DNA of 64,000 nucleotides, taken from assembly GCF_002940665.1 (NCBI RefSeq), contig NZ_MIGY01000003.1, positions 973,573-1,037,572 of the forward strand, written 5' to 3'. The notes beneath the pieces are model-generated. The model worked only from the letters and a program-made list of their open reading frames with translations, ran no database searches and was not told the origin of the DNA. This DNA comes from Xanthomonas arboricola (GTDB lineage Bacteria; Pseudomonadota; Gammaproteobacteria; Xanthomonadales; Xanthomonadaceae). Each line of letters begins with the position of its first letter. Positions within the stretch are counted from its first letter, which is position 1. This document shows positions 17,117 to 25,571 of this stretch, one piece after another. Made by a program: the position numbers and the translations under genes.

Positions 17117-18319
17117 TCAACCAAGCGCGAGGGTGTTGAACTGCAGGATGGGCAGCAGGATCGACAGCACGATCACCGCCACCACGCCGCCGAGCAGCAC
17201 GATGATGGCCGGTTCCAGCAGGCTCATCGCCGCGGTGGTGAAGGACTCGAACTCGCGCTCCAGATAATCGGCCGCGCGCTCCAGCATCGGCGCCAGGCGC
17301 CCGCTGTTTTCGCCGCTGGAGGCCATGTACAGCAACGTCGGTGGAAACACGCCGGCGCGCTTCATCGCCGCGGCCAGGCTGCCGCCTTCGCGGATTGCCG
17401 TGACCATGTTGTCGGTGGCCAGGCGCAAGGCGCGGTTGTCGACGGTGCGCGCGGCGATCATCAGGCCTTCCATCAGCGGCAGCCCGCTGTTGACCATGAT
17501 CGCCAGGGTGCGGGCCATGCGTGCGGCGTGCAGGTCGCGGATCAACCGGCCGAGCAAGGGCGCGCGCAGCACCGCACGGTCGGCCGCCAGGCGTAACTCC
17601 GGGCGCTTGAGCAGGCGCAGCGCTGCGATCACCGCAATGACCAGCACCACCAACAGCGGAATGCCCGCGTGCAGCAGAAACTGCGACATGCCGATCACCG
17701 CGCGCGTCAGCCATGGCAACGCGCGGCCCATCGAATCGAACTGGTCCACCACCTTGGGCACCACGAAGGTCATCAGCACGATGACCACCGCACCGGCGGT
17801 CAGGGCCAACGCCGCCGGATACACCAACGCAGACTGCAGCTTGCTGCGCACCTGCGCCTGCCGCTCCAGCAGGTCGGCCAGGCGCTCCAGCACCTGCGGC
17901 AGCGCACCGGCACTCTCGCCCGCGGCCACCATCGCGCGGTACAGCGGCGGAAACGCAGTGCCCTGGCGCGCCATCGCATCGGACAGGCGGAAGCCCTCGA
18001 CCACCAGCCCGTGCGTCTGGCCGGTGACCCGGCGCACGCCGCGCCGTTCGGATTGCGTGCCGATGGTGCGCAGCGCTTCTTCCAGCGGCGCGGTTTCCAC
18101 CAGCGTGGCGAGTTGCCGGGTGAACAGCACCAGATCCTTGCCACTGAAACGCGCCGGACGCACGCTGCTGGCCGCCACCGCCGCCTCCACGCGTACTGGC
18201 ACCCACTGCCGCTGCTCCAGTTGCGCACGCGCAGCCTGTACCGTGTCCGCGCTGATCACGCCCTGGCGGCTGTGCCCATGCAGGTCGAGCACGGTGTAGT
18301 CAAACCGTGGCATGCGCAT
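17117..18319 (-). CDS. xcsF: Type II secretion inner-membrane protein F
   Basis: 400 residues; two in-frame ATGs (18319 and 18313) are possible and both overlap xcsE. It has two T2SSF repeats with hallmark LYRAMVAAGESAGALPQVLERLAD and LLYMASSGENSGRLAPMLERAAD, and three membrane segments. It is the platform protein that GspE is thought to rotate or push. 28 bp separate it from xcsG. Confidence 0.93.
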   Translation of the reverse strand: MRMPRFDYTVLDLHGHSRQGVISADTVQAARAQLEQRQWVPVRVEAAVAASSVRPARFSGKDLVLFTRQLATLVETAPLEEALRTIGTQSERRGVRRVTGQTHGLVVEGFRLSDAMARQGTAFPPLYRAMVAAGESAGALPQVLERLADLLERQAQVRSKLQSALVYPAALALTAGAVVIVLMTFVVPKVVDQFDSMGRALPWLTRAVIGMSQFLLHAGIPLLVVLVIAVIAALRLLKRPELRLAADRAVLRAPLLGRLIRDLHAARMARTLAIMVNSGLPLMEGLMIAARTVDNRALRLATDNMVTAIREGGSLAAAMKRAGVFPPTLLYMASSGENSGRLAPMLERAADYLEREFESFTTAAMSLLEPAIIVLLGGVVAVIVLSILLPILQFNTLALG

Positions 18320-19787
18320 CGTCCTGCTGGCGGGTCACCCGCAGCGCTTCTTCCAACGTGGTGAGGCCTTGCAGCACCGCCGCGCGCGCGGCATCGCCCA
18401 GGCGCGCTGCGCGTGCGAAGGCCGCTGCAGCCAGGGCATCCTCGTCGGCGTTGTCGCCGATCAGGCGGCGCATCGCATCGTCCACCGCGATGGCTTCGTA
18501 GATGCCCACGCGCCCGGCATAACCGCTGTGGTGGCAGGCCGCGCAGCCCACGGCGGCGTAGATGGTTGCATCGTCGGGCGCCTGCAACATCTGCCGCGTG
18601 CTGGCATCCAGCGGGCGCGGTGCGCGGCACTGCCTGCACAGGCGACGGACCAGGCGCTGCGCCAGAATCAGCCGCAGGCTCGACGCGAGCAGGAATGGCT
18701 CGATGCCCATGTCGCGCAGCCGCGTGACTGCGCCCACCGCATCGTTGGTGTGCACGGTGGACAGCACCAGGTGGCCGGTGAGGCTGGCCTGCACGGCGAT
18801 CTGCGCGGTCTCGGCGTCGCGGATCTCGCCGATCATCACCACGTCCGGATCCTGGCGCAGGATGGCGCGCAAGCCGGCCGCGAAGGTCATGCCGACACGT
18901 GCGTTGACCTGGGTCTGGCCGACGCCGTCGATGGCGTATTCCACCGGGTCCTCCACCGTGAGGATGTTGCGCGAGCCATCGTTGAGCAGGCTCAGCGCCG
19001 CATACAGCGTGGTGGTCTTGCCCGAGCCGGTCGGCCCGGTCACCAGCACGATGCCGTTGGGCACCTGCAGGGCGCGCTGCACGGTGTGCATCACCGCCGG
19101 TGGCATGCCCAGCTGGGCCAGCGACAAGGTGCCCTGCTCCTTGTCCAGGATGCGCAGCACCACCCGCTCGCTGCTGCGCGTCGGCAACGTGGACACGCGC
19201 ACGTCCAGCGCCTTGGCGCCCATCACCAGCGACACGCGGCCATCCTGCGGGATGCGTTTTTCGGCGATATCCAGCCGCGCCATCACCTTGACCCGCGACA
19301 CCAGCAACGGCGCGATGCGTCCGGGCAAGGTGGCCGCCTCGCGCATCACCCCATCCACGCGCAGGCGTACGCGCAGCCGCGATTCGTAGGACTCCAGATG
19401 CACGTCCGAGGCGCCCAGGCGCGCGGCCTCGGCGATGATGCCGTTGATCAGGCGAATGATCGGCGCATCGTCCTGGCTGTCGAGCAGATCGGCGGTGGGG
19501 ATGTCGTCGATCAACGAATCCAGGCTGCCGTGCAGGTCCAGCGCCTCGACCTGCACGCCCTGCTCCATGCCGGCATCGGCGTAGATCTCCGACACATGCC
19601 GGTCGAACACCGACGGCGCCAGCGTGCGCACCTGCAACGGCATGCCCAGCGCACGCCGCAGCTCGATCAGCGCCTGCACATCGCCACCCTCGCGCAGGCC
19701 GATCTGCGCGGCGCTGTCGCTGCCGAGCAGCACCACGCCGTGGCGCTTGGCAAACGCGTAGGAAATGCTGGCGCGCGCGGTGTTCAT
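18300..19787 (-). CDS. xcsE: Type II secretion ATPase E
   Basis: 495 residues from the ATG at 19787, 4 bp after the xcsD stop. N-terminal N1E region binds GspL. Walker A is GPTGSGKT at residues 251-258, followed by an Asp box (LTVEDPVEYAIDGVGQTQVN), Walker B (VVMIGEIRDAETA) and a His box (GHLVLSTVHTNDA). A tetracysteine zinc site follows (CRQC then CAACHHSG). It is the cytoplasmic motor of the system and full-length. Confidence 0.95.
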   Translation of the reverse strand: MNTARASISYAFAKRHGVVLLGSDSAAQIGLREGGDVQALIELRRALGMPLQVRTLAPSVFDRHVSEIYADAGMEQGVQVEALDLHGSLDSLIDDIPTADLLDSQDDAPIIRLINGIIAEAARLGASDVHLESYESRLRVRLRVDGVMREAATLPGRIAPLLVSRVKVMARLDIAEKRIPQDGRVSLVMGAKALDVRVSTLPTRSSERVVLRILDKEQGTLSLAQLGMPPAVMHTVQRALQVPNGIVLVTGPTGSGKTTTLYAALSLLNDGSRNILTVEDPVEYAIDGVGQTQVNARVGMTFAAGLRAILRQDPDVVMIGEIRDAETAQIAVQASLTGHLVLSTVHTNDAVGAVTRLRDMGIEPFLLASSLRLILAQRLVRRLCRQCRAPRPLDASTRQMLQAPDDATIYAAVGCAACHHSGYAGRVGIYEAIAVDDAMRRLIGDNADEDALAAAAFARAARLGDAARAAVLQGLTTLEEALRVTRQQDDAHATV

Positions 19788-19791
19788 GGCA

Positions 19792-21873
19792 TCAGCGCTG
19801 CGCGGGACGCGCGCCGGGCGCAGGCGTTGTTGCCGGTGCGGGCACGGCCGACGATGGCGCGGCCGGCAGCTGCGGCGGCTGCGCACGCAGGTAGTCGCGC
19901 ACCAGCGCATCGAGCGCGGCTTCCGGGTCGCCATCGGCCAACTGGCGATCGCGCAGATAGGTGTAGCGCGGCGCGGTCATGCGCTGCGCATCGGCCGCGT
20001 CGCGGATGATGGTCGGGCGGATGAATACCATCAGATTGGTCTTGTCGCGATTGCGCGACTTGTGCCGGAACAGCGCGCCCAGGCCGGGCACATCGCCCAG
20101 CAGCGGCACCTTCTCCACGGTCTGCCGGTCGTTCTGGTCGAGCAGGCCGCCGAGCGCGACGATGGCGCCGTTTTCCACCACCACGCGGGTTTCGATCTGG
20201 CGCTTGTTGAACACCAGCTCCGACGACTGCGCGCTGACCGGCCCGGCAATCGCCGAGACTTCCTGCTTGATCGCCAGGGTGATGCCGCCAGCGGTATTGA
20301 TCTGCGGGCGCACTTCCAGCTCCACGCCCACGTCCTGGCGCTGGATGGTGCGGAACGGGTTGTCGTTGGCCGCGCCCAGCACTTCGCCGGTGGTGATCGG
20401 CACTTCCTGCCCGACCAGGATGCGCGCCTGCTCGTTGTCCAGGGTCATGATCGACGGGGTCGACAACAGGTTGGAGCCGGTGTCGCTCTTGACCGCATCG
20501 ATGATCATGCCGAACACCGCATCGTTGCTTTGCCCGGCCAGCCCGATCAGGCCGCCGCTCAGGCCCAGCAGCGATTGCGCGGCCACATTGCGCGCCTGTT
20601 CCAGCACCGAATCGTCGTCGCCGTTGTTGCTGCGCGTGCCGGCCGCCGCTGCGGCCAATGGCACGATGCCCGGTGAGGCGCCGCTGTACTGCGTGGCAAT
20701 CAACGGCACCGTGCCATTGCGCCCGGCCAACAACAGCTGCACACCCAGACGCTTGGCGGCGGTGTCGGAGATCTCCACCACGATCGCTTCGACCAGCACC
20801 TGCTCGCGATGCACGTCCAGCTGACGGATCACATCCATCAAGGCACGCTGGGTTTCCGGGTCGGCATTGATGATCAAGGCGTTGGAGCCGGGGTAGCGCA
20901 CGATCACCGGGCGCTTGCCGGCGGCCGGTGTGATCACCTGCGTCTGTGCAGCGCCCGTAGCGCCGGCGGCCACATCCACCGCGTTGGAGCGCGTGTCCTG
21001 CCCGGGCTGTGCCTCGTTACCCGGCGTCTGCCCGACCAGCTGCTGCAACACCGGCAGCAATTGCTCGGCGCTGGCGTGCTGCAGCCGCACCACGCTGACA
21101 TCGCCGCGGCGTTCGGCACGCCCGTCCAGATCCACCGCGGTGCGCACCACCCGCTGCACCAATGCCGGGTCGCCGCGCACGATCAGCGAATTGCTGCTTT
21201 CCACCGGCAACACCGACAGCACGTTGCTGCGCTCTCCCCCCTGCCCGAACAGCGAGGTCAGCGTGCGCGCCAGTTCCTGCGCGGAGCTATTGCGCAAGCT
21301 CACCGTGTCGATCGCCGCGCGGTCGGTGTCGATCTGCGCGACCAGGCCGCGCACTCGGCGCAGGTTATCGGCGTAGTCGGCAATCAACAGGCTGTTGCCC
21401 TGCGGCATCGCCATGATCACGCCGCCGCGCCCGATCAACGGTTTGAGGATCTCCGCGGCGCTGCGCGCATCCACGCGTTGCAGGGTGAACACCTGCGTGG
21501 CGAATCCGAGATTGCCGTTGGCGGCGCTGGCCGGCTGCTGTGCAGCGGTATCGTCGGGAATGATGCGGTAGGTCGACGGCCCGCTGGACACCGCGATCAA
21601 GCCGTTGGCACGCAAGACCGCCAGCAGCATGCCGAGCAGATCCTGTTCCGACATCGCCTGCGCACGCGCCACGTTGACCGTGCCCTGCACGCGCGTGTCC
21701 ACGATGAAGGTGATGCCGGTGGCGCGCGACACATCCTGGATGAAGGCGCGCAGGTCCACATCCTGCAGGCGCACGGCCGGCGCATCGGCGGCATGCAGCG
21801 ACAGCATCGGCACCGCCGGCAGGGCGAGCAACAACGTGGCCGAAAGCAGCCATCTGGGGCGGGCAGCAGTCAT
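19792..21873 (-). CDS. xcsD: Type II secretion secretin D
   Basis: 693 residues, ATGA overlap with xcsC. A signal peptide (LLSATLLLALPAVPMLSLHA) is followed by N0 (VRLQDVDLRAFIQDVSRATGITFIVD), repeated N1-N3 domains (FTLQRVDARSAAEILKPLI and similar) and the C-terminal secretin gate with VPITTGEV, VGVELEVRPQIN and a final PRYTYLRDRQ region. It forms the outer-membrane exit channel. The chain ends in a Pro/Ala-rich tail, and no separate pilotin gene was seen beside it. Confidence 0.94.
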   Translation of the reverse strand: MTAARPRWLLSATLLLALPAVPMLSLHAADAPAVRLQDVDLRAFIQDVSRATGITFIVDTRVQGTVNVARAQAMSEQDLLGMLLAVLRANGLIAVSSGPSTYRIIPDDTAAQQPASAANGNLGFATQVFTLQRVDARSAAEILKPLIGRGGVIMAMPQGNSLLIADYADNLRRVRGLVAQIDTDRAAIDTVSLRNSSAQELARTLTSLFGQGGERSNVLSVLPVESSNSLIVRGDPALVQRVVRTAVDLDGRAERRGDVSVVRLQHASAEQLLPVLQQLVGQTPGNEAQPGQDTRSNAVDVAAGATGAAQTQVITPAAGKRPVIVRYPGSNALIINADPETQRALMDVIRQLDVHREQVLVEAIVVEISDTAAKRLGVQLLLAGRNGTVPLIATQYSGASPGIVPLAAAAAGTRSNNGDDDSVLEQARNVAAQSLLGLSGGLIGLAGQSNDAVFGMIIDAVKSDTGSNLLSTPSIMTLDNEQARILVGQEVPITTGEVLGAANDNPFRTIQRQDVGVELEVRPQINTAGGITLAIKQEVSAIAGPVSAQSSELVFNKRQIETRVVVENGAIVALGGLLDQNDRQTVEKVPLLGDVPGLGALFRHKSRNRDKTNLMVFIRPTIIRDAADAQRMTAPRYTYLRDRQLADGDPEAALDALVRDYLRAQPPQLPAAPSSAVPAPATTPAPGARPAQR

Positions 21874-22682
21874 TGCGGGCGCTTCAAGGTCATGGTGTGG
21901 GTCTGGCCGTCGCGGCGGTAGGTCAGCGTGGCCGCCTGGCCATCGCGCAGTTCGTCCTGCAGCTCGCGCAGGTGTTCGGCATCGAGCGTGCGGCCATTGA
22001 GTTGGGTGAGCACATCGCCCGGCGCCAGGCCGGCCTGGCGCAGCAGTGCACCATCGCCGCGCGGCATCACGGTGAAGCCACTGCCGTCTTCGCTTGCACG
22101 CAGGCCGGCGGTGGTGAGCAGTTGTTGCGGGTCGACGGCCGCCGCCGTGGCCGTGCCAGCCGCAATGCCGACATTCGACGTCACCGCAGGTGCGCCGCCC
22201 GCTGCTGCGGGCGCGGCCGTTGCCGGCGATGTAGCTGCCGCAGACGCGCTGGATTCCACCAAGGCCAGACGTCGCACGCTGCTACCGGTACGCAGCAGCA
22301 CGTGATCGCTCGCGATCGCCTGCACCGTCACGCCAGGCACCACGCCATCGCCCATGCGATACGCCCCCTGCCTGCCGTCGCCGCTGCTCAGGAACGCAGC
22401 CGCTTGCGCGCCGCCCGCGCGTACGCCATGCAACACGATGCCGTCGCTATTCGCCTCCGCAACGCTGCGATAGAACACATCGCGGCGCAGTGCCGGCAAT
22501 TCCGCCTGTGCAGGCGTGGTGACCTGGGTGGTGCCCAACGGCCCGATCGGGGCGATCACCACCCACACCACGCGCGCGCACTGCAACGCGAGCAAGGCCA
22601 GCAGCACGCAGGCCAGTGCGCTGCGGCCGCGCGCCGACATCAGGGGTTTCAAGGAGGGCAAAGCGCGCTGCAAAGCGGACAT
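21870..22682 (-). CDS. xcsC: Type II secretion protein C (PDZ-containing)
   Basis: 270 residues, first gene of the operon. A membrane anchor (ALACVLLALLALQCARVVWVV) is followed by the homology region DVFYRSVAEANSDGIVLHGVRA, an Ala-rich linker (~residues 145-175) and a PDZ domain near the end (LLRQAGLAPGDVLTQLNGR). GspC links the inner platform to the secretin and is often a substrate-specificity determinant. The C-D-E...N order distinguishes the Xcs system from Xps. Confidence 0.92.
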   Translation of the reverse strand: MSALQRALPSLKPLMSARGRSALACVLLALLALQCARVVWVVIAPIGPLGTTQVTTPAQAELPALRRDVFYRSVAEANSDGIVLHGVRAGGAQAAAFLSSGDGRQGAYRMGDGVVPGVTVQAIASDHVLLRTGSSVRRLALVESSASAAATSPATAAPAAAGGAPAVTSNVGIAAGTATAAAVDPQQLLTTAGLRASEDGSGFTVMPRGDGALLRQAGLAPGDVLTQLNGRTLDAEHLRELQDELRDGQAATLTYRRDGQTHTMTLKRPQ

Positions 22683-22723
22683 CCGTCTCAGGATTGCGGT
22701 CGGATGACAGAATGCGGCAGCAA

Positions 22724-22770
22724 TGTGTCAGTTCGAAGAAAGTGATGACACAAGCCGACACACGGCGACA
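22724..22770. promoter_or_regulatory. 10-bp-spaced TGACAC repeats upstream of xcsC
   Basis: Three half-sites, TGACA (22746), CGACA (22756) and CGACA (22766), are spaced exactly 10 bp apart, one per helical turn. A TGTGTCA at 22724-22730 forms an inverted pair with TGACACA at 22746-22752. The array begins about 40 bp upstream of the xcsC start, where an activator site would sit. A similar array is at 27172-27225. An OmpR/PhoB-type regulator would suit this geometry; the PhoB assignment is inferred. Confidence 0.5.
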
Positions 22771-22781
22771 CGGACCCAGAT

Positions 22782-22818
22782 GCAAACGCCCGCCATGCGA
22801 GGCAGGGCGGGCGTTTGC
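22782..22818 (-). terminator. Hairpin after the TonB receptor gene
   Basis: A perfect 13-bp stem, GCAAACGCCCGCC with its complement, and an 11-nt loop, 22 bp past the receptor stop. There is no long U tract. It probably ends the lipoprotein-receptor transcript before the xcsC promoter. Confidence 0.65.
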
Positions 22819-22840
22819 GATACCGGCAGCGGGCGTCGGA

Positions 22841-25492
22841 TCAGAAGCGCGCTGTCACACTCAGGTCATACGTCACGCCGGGCTGGTACTCGTACAGGTC
22901 TACCCGATTGCTGCCCAGGCTCTGATATTCCTGGTACTTGGTCTTGAGCAGGTTGCGTGCGGCGAAGTTCAACGACAGCGTATTGCCCGACCATACCAGG
23001 CCCTTCTTGATCACCAGATCCAGCGAGGTGCCGGGTTTGTCGATGTAATCCGGTTGCCCCGGTCGACCACGCGCGGACACCCGCTCACCGACATAATTGG
23101 CGATCAAGGTGGCCTGGCTGTGGGTGCTCTCGCTTTCCACACCGATCTGCAGGTTGGCGATGTCATCGGACTGCCCCTGCAAGGCCGAGCCATCGCGGAT
23201 GAACAAGGTCGCCTGCACCGGTGCGGTGAAGCCGAACGGCTGCACGGTGTCGCCATCGCTGGCACTCACCTCCGACTTAGTGCGCGTGTAGTTGCCGGAC
23301 ACGAACACCCGCTTGTCGCCCCACCAGTCGGCCGCGATCGGCAGGTCCAGATATTTCTTGGCCTCCAGTTCGATGCCGTACAAGGTGGCCTCGGGCGCAT
23401 TGATGAAGCTCTGCACGATGCCGCCGCCGGGCGCATCGTTGACGATGGCTTCGATCGGCTTGTCGATGCTCTTGTAGAACGCGCCGACGGTGAAATACTC
23501 GCCCGGCTCGAAGAACCACTCGTACCGCGCATCCAGGTTGACCAGCTCGCTATCGACCAGGAACGGGTTGCCGAAGAACTGGCGGTCGATATCCGGGTCC
23601 AGATACTGCTGCGGCGCCATCTCGCGGAACTGCGGGCGCGCGATGGTCTTGGACGCACCAAAGCGCAGCTGCTGGTTCTCGGCAAAATTCCAGGTCACCG
23701 TGGCCGATGGCAGCGCGTAGCTGTTCTCCAGCGGTGCCACGCTGTCCTGGCGCACGCCAGTGAAGATGTCGTACGGATGCACCGCCTGGGTGGCGTCTTC
23801 GTAGCGCACACCGACGGTGGCGCGCAGGGTCGGCACGATCTCGCCCTCGGCCTGCAGATAGGCCGCCTTGACCTTCAGGGTCGCATCGTACGCGGCCGCA
23901 CCGAAGCTGCCGGTGGTCTCGCGCAGGCGCAGCAGATCGTTGCTGAGGTTGTAATCGGAGATCAGGTAATCCACACGCTGGAACTGATTGTAGAACGGCA
24001 GCGGGCCGTCCAGCGCCAGGAAGCGGAACTCGCGGCTCCACGCGCTGCGATCGTTGTCCAGATAGGCCAGACCGCCCTTGACGGTGAAGTCGTGCTCGAT
24101 CGGCAAACGCCAGGTCACATCCACCCCGCCGCTGGCCACCTTGTCGTCGACCTTGCTGAAGCGGGTGTAGTTCTGCACGCGCGAGGCATCATGCGCCCAG
24201 TAGCCATCGAGCAACTCGTAGCGAATGCCGGTTTCGTACGGCACATCGCGGCTGGCATTGGCCACCGCTGCGCGCCATTCGATCTTGAGATCGTCGTACT
24301 CGCCGAACGCGTGCGTGCCGCGCAGCTGGTTGTTGATCAGCTGGCGCTCGTACCACTCGGTGTTGTCGTCACGCACATCGAAACCGGCCAGCTCATCGCG
24401 GCCGGCACGGCTGCGCGCCACTTTCAAAGCATCGTGCACATACAAGGTGGTCCAGCCGATGGTGTGGCGGCCGTACTCCCAGCCCAGCCCCAGCATGCCG
24501 TTGGTGCGCACGTTGTTGCGGGTGGTGGCGAAGTCGTAGTTGGAATTGAACTCGACCGTATCGCCGACAAAGATGCCGTCCTGCTGCTTGCCGGTGCGCG
24601 TGCGCCACTCGTTGTCGTAACTGGCCACCGCGATGATGCCCAGCTTGGCCTCGCCCACGTCCATGCTGTAACCGGCACTGCCGCCGACATTGACGTCCGG
24701 GGCGATGCTGTCCTTTTCCTGCAGCACATACAGGTTGGCGTCGTTCAAGCTGCGGCCGATACGGCGGATGTCCTCGCGCGAGAAACTGCCCAGATCCACG
24801 CGCCGGCCGCTCTGGATCGCATCGCGCAACGCGGCAGGCTGCTTGCGGGTGCCGTCGTCGTAGCCCCATTCGTCATCGCCGGAGCCGTAATAGGTCAGGC
24901 CTTTTTCGCCGGTGCTGACGCTGTTGACGCCGCCACCCACGGTCAGCGACAGGAAGGGTTTGTCCGGCACCGCCATCGACTGCAGATCGATCACGCCACC
25001 GCCGAATTCGCCCGGATAATCGGCCGAATAGGTTTTCTGCACGGTCACGCTGGCCAGCACATCGCTTGGGAACAGATCCAGCGGCACCACGCGCTGCATC
25101 GGCTCGGGGCTGGGTAACGGCGAGCCGTTGAACAGTGCCGACGAATAACGCTCGCCCAGGCCGCGCACATACACATACTTGCCGCGCGACAGGCTCAGCC
25201 CGGTGACACGCGTCAGTGCCACCGCCGCGCTGCTGTCGCCGGTGCGCTCCATGTCCTCACGGGTGACGAACGATGCCACCTCCGAGGTCTGCAGCATCGG
25301 TTCGGGAATGTACTCGCCGCGCACCACGACCTGGTCGAGTTGCTTGGGCGCACTGGTGGCGGTGCTGCTGCCACTGGCAGAGCCGGCATCGGTGGTGGTC
25401 GACTGCGCCAGCGCAGCGCCGGAAAACAGCAAGGTAGAAATGGAAAGAGACAGGCCCGTCCGCGAGAGACGGGCGACAGCGGAGGTTCGCAT
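22841..25492 (-). CDS. TonB-dependent receptor linked to the Xcs locus
   Basis: 883 residues with a signal peptide (LSLSISTLLFSGAALAQ) and a Ser/Thr-rich spacer. The plug begins LDQVVVRGEYIPEPML, continues RVTGLSLSRGKYVYVRGLGERY and VTVQKTYSADYPGEFGGGVIDL, and is followed by a barrel ending in TYDLSVTARF with the terminal Phe needed by the BAM complex. The closest general type is the TonB-dependent receptors with SusC-unrelated plugs seen beside Caulobacter and Xanthomonas secretion loci. It lies 79 bp after the lipoprotein gene on the same strand, so is likely its operon partner. Substrate unknown. Confidence 0.9.
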   Translation of the reverse strand: MRTSAVARLSRTGLSLSISTLLFSGAALAQSTTTDAGSASGSSTATSAPKQLDQVVVRGEYIPEPMLQTSEVASFVTREDMERTGDSSAAVALTRVTGLSLSRGKYVYVRGLGERYSSALFNGSPLPSPEPMQRVVPLDLFPSDVLASVTVQKTYSADYPGEFGGGVIDLQSMAVPDKPFLSLTVGGGVNSVSTGEKGLTYYGSGDDEWGYDDGTRKQPAALRDAIQSGRRVDLGSFSREDIRRIGRSLNDANLYVLQEKDSIAPDVNVGGSAGYSMDVGEAKLGIIAVASYDNEWRTRTGKQQDGIFVGDTVEFNSNYDFATTRNNVRTNGMLGLGWEYGRHTIGWTTLYVHDALKVARSRAGRDELAGFDVRDDNTEWYERQLINNQLRGTHAFGEYDDLKIEWRAAVANASRDVPYETGIRYELLDGYWAHDASRVQNYTRFSKVDDKVASGGVDVTWRLPIEHDFTVKGGLAYLDNDRSAWSREFRFLALDGPLPFYNQFQRVDYLISDYNLSNDLLRLRETTGSFGAAAYDATLKVKAAYLQAEGEIVPTLRATVGVRYEDATQAVHPYDIFTGVRQDSVAPLENSYALPSATVTWNFAENQQLRFGASKTIARPQFREMAPQQYLDPDIDRQFFGNPFLVDSELVNLDARYEWFFEPGEYFTVGAFYKSIDKPIEAIVNDAPGGGIVQSFINAPEATLYGIELEAKKYLDLPIAADWWGDKRVFVSGNYTRTKSEVSASDGDTVQPFGFTAPVQATLFIRDGSALQGQSDDIANLQIGVESESTHSQATLIANYVGERVSARGRPGQPDYIDKPGTSLDLVIKKGLVWSGNTLSLNFAARNLLKTKYQEYQSLGSNRVDLYEYQPGVTYDLSVTARF

Positions 25493-25535
25493 CGTGGGAG
25501 CCCTGGCAACTGAAAGATGAAGCTGGACGCATCAC

Positions 25536-25558
25536 AAGGCAGCCGCGCGGGCTGCCTT
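25536..25558 (-). promoter_or_regulatory. Intercistronic hairpin between lipoprotein and receptor genes
   Basis: AAGGCAGCC pairs perfectly with GGCTGCCTT across a 5-nt loop, 13 bp after the lipoprotein stop and 43 bp before the receptor start. It lacks a U run, so it is more likely an mRNA stability or partial-termination element that makes the lipoprotein more abundant than the receptor. Confidence 0.45.
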
Positions 25559-25571
25559 GCGATGCTGTGCC

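Noticed and set aside
18312..20009. Plus-strand frame of 565 codons opposite xcsE and xcsD
   Set aside because: The minus strand carries unmistakable secretion ATPase and secretin motifs; the plus-strand product has low-complexity His/Arg/Gln composition.
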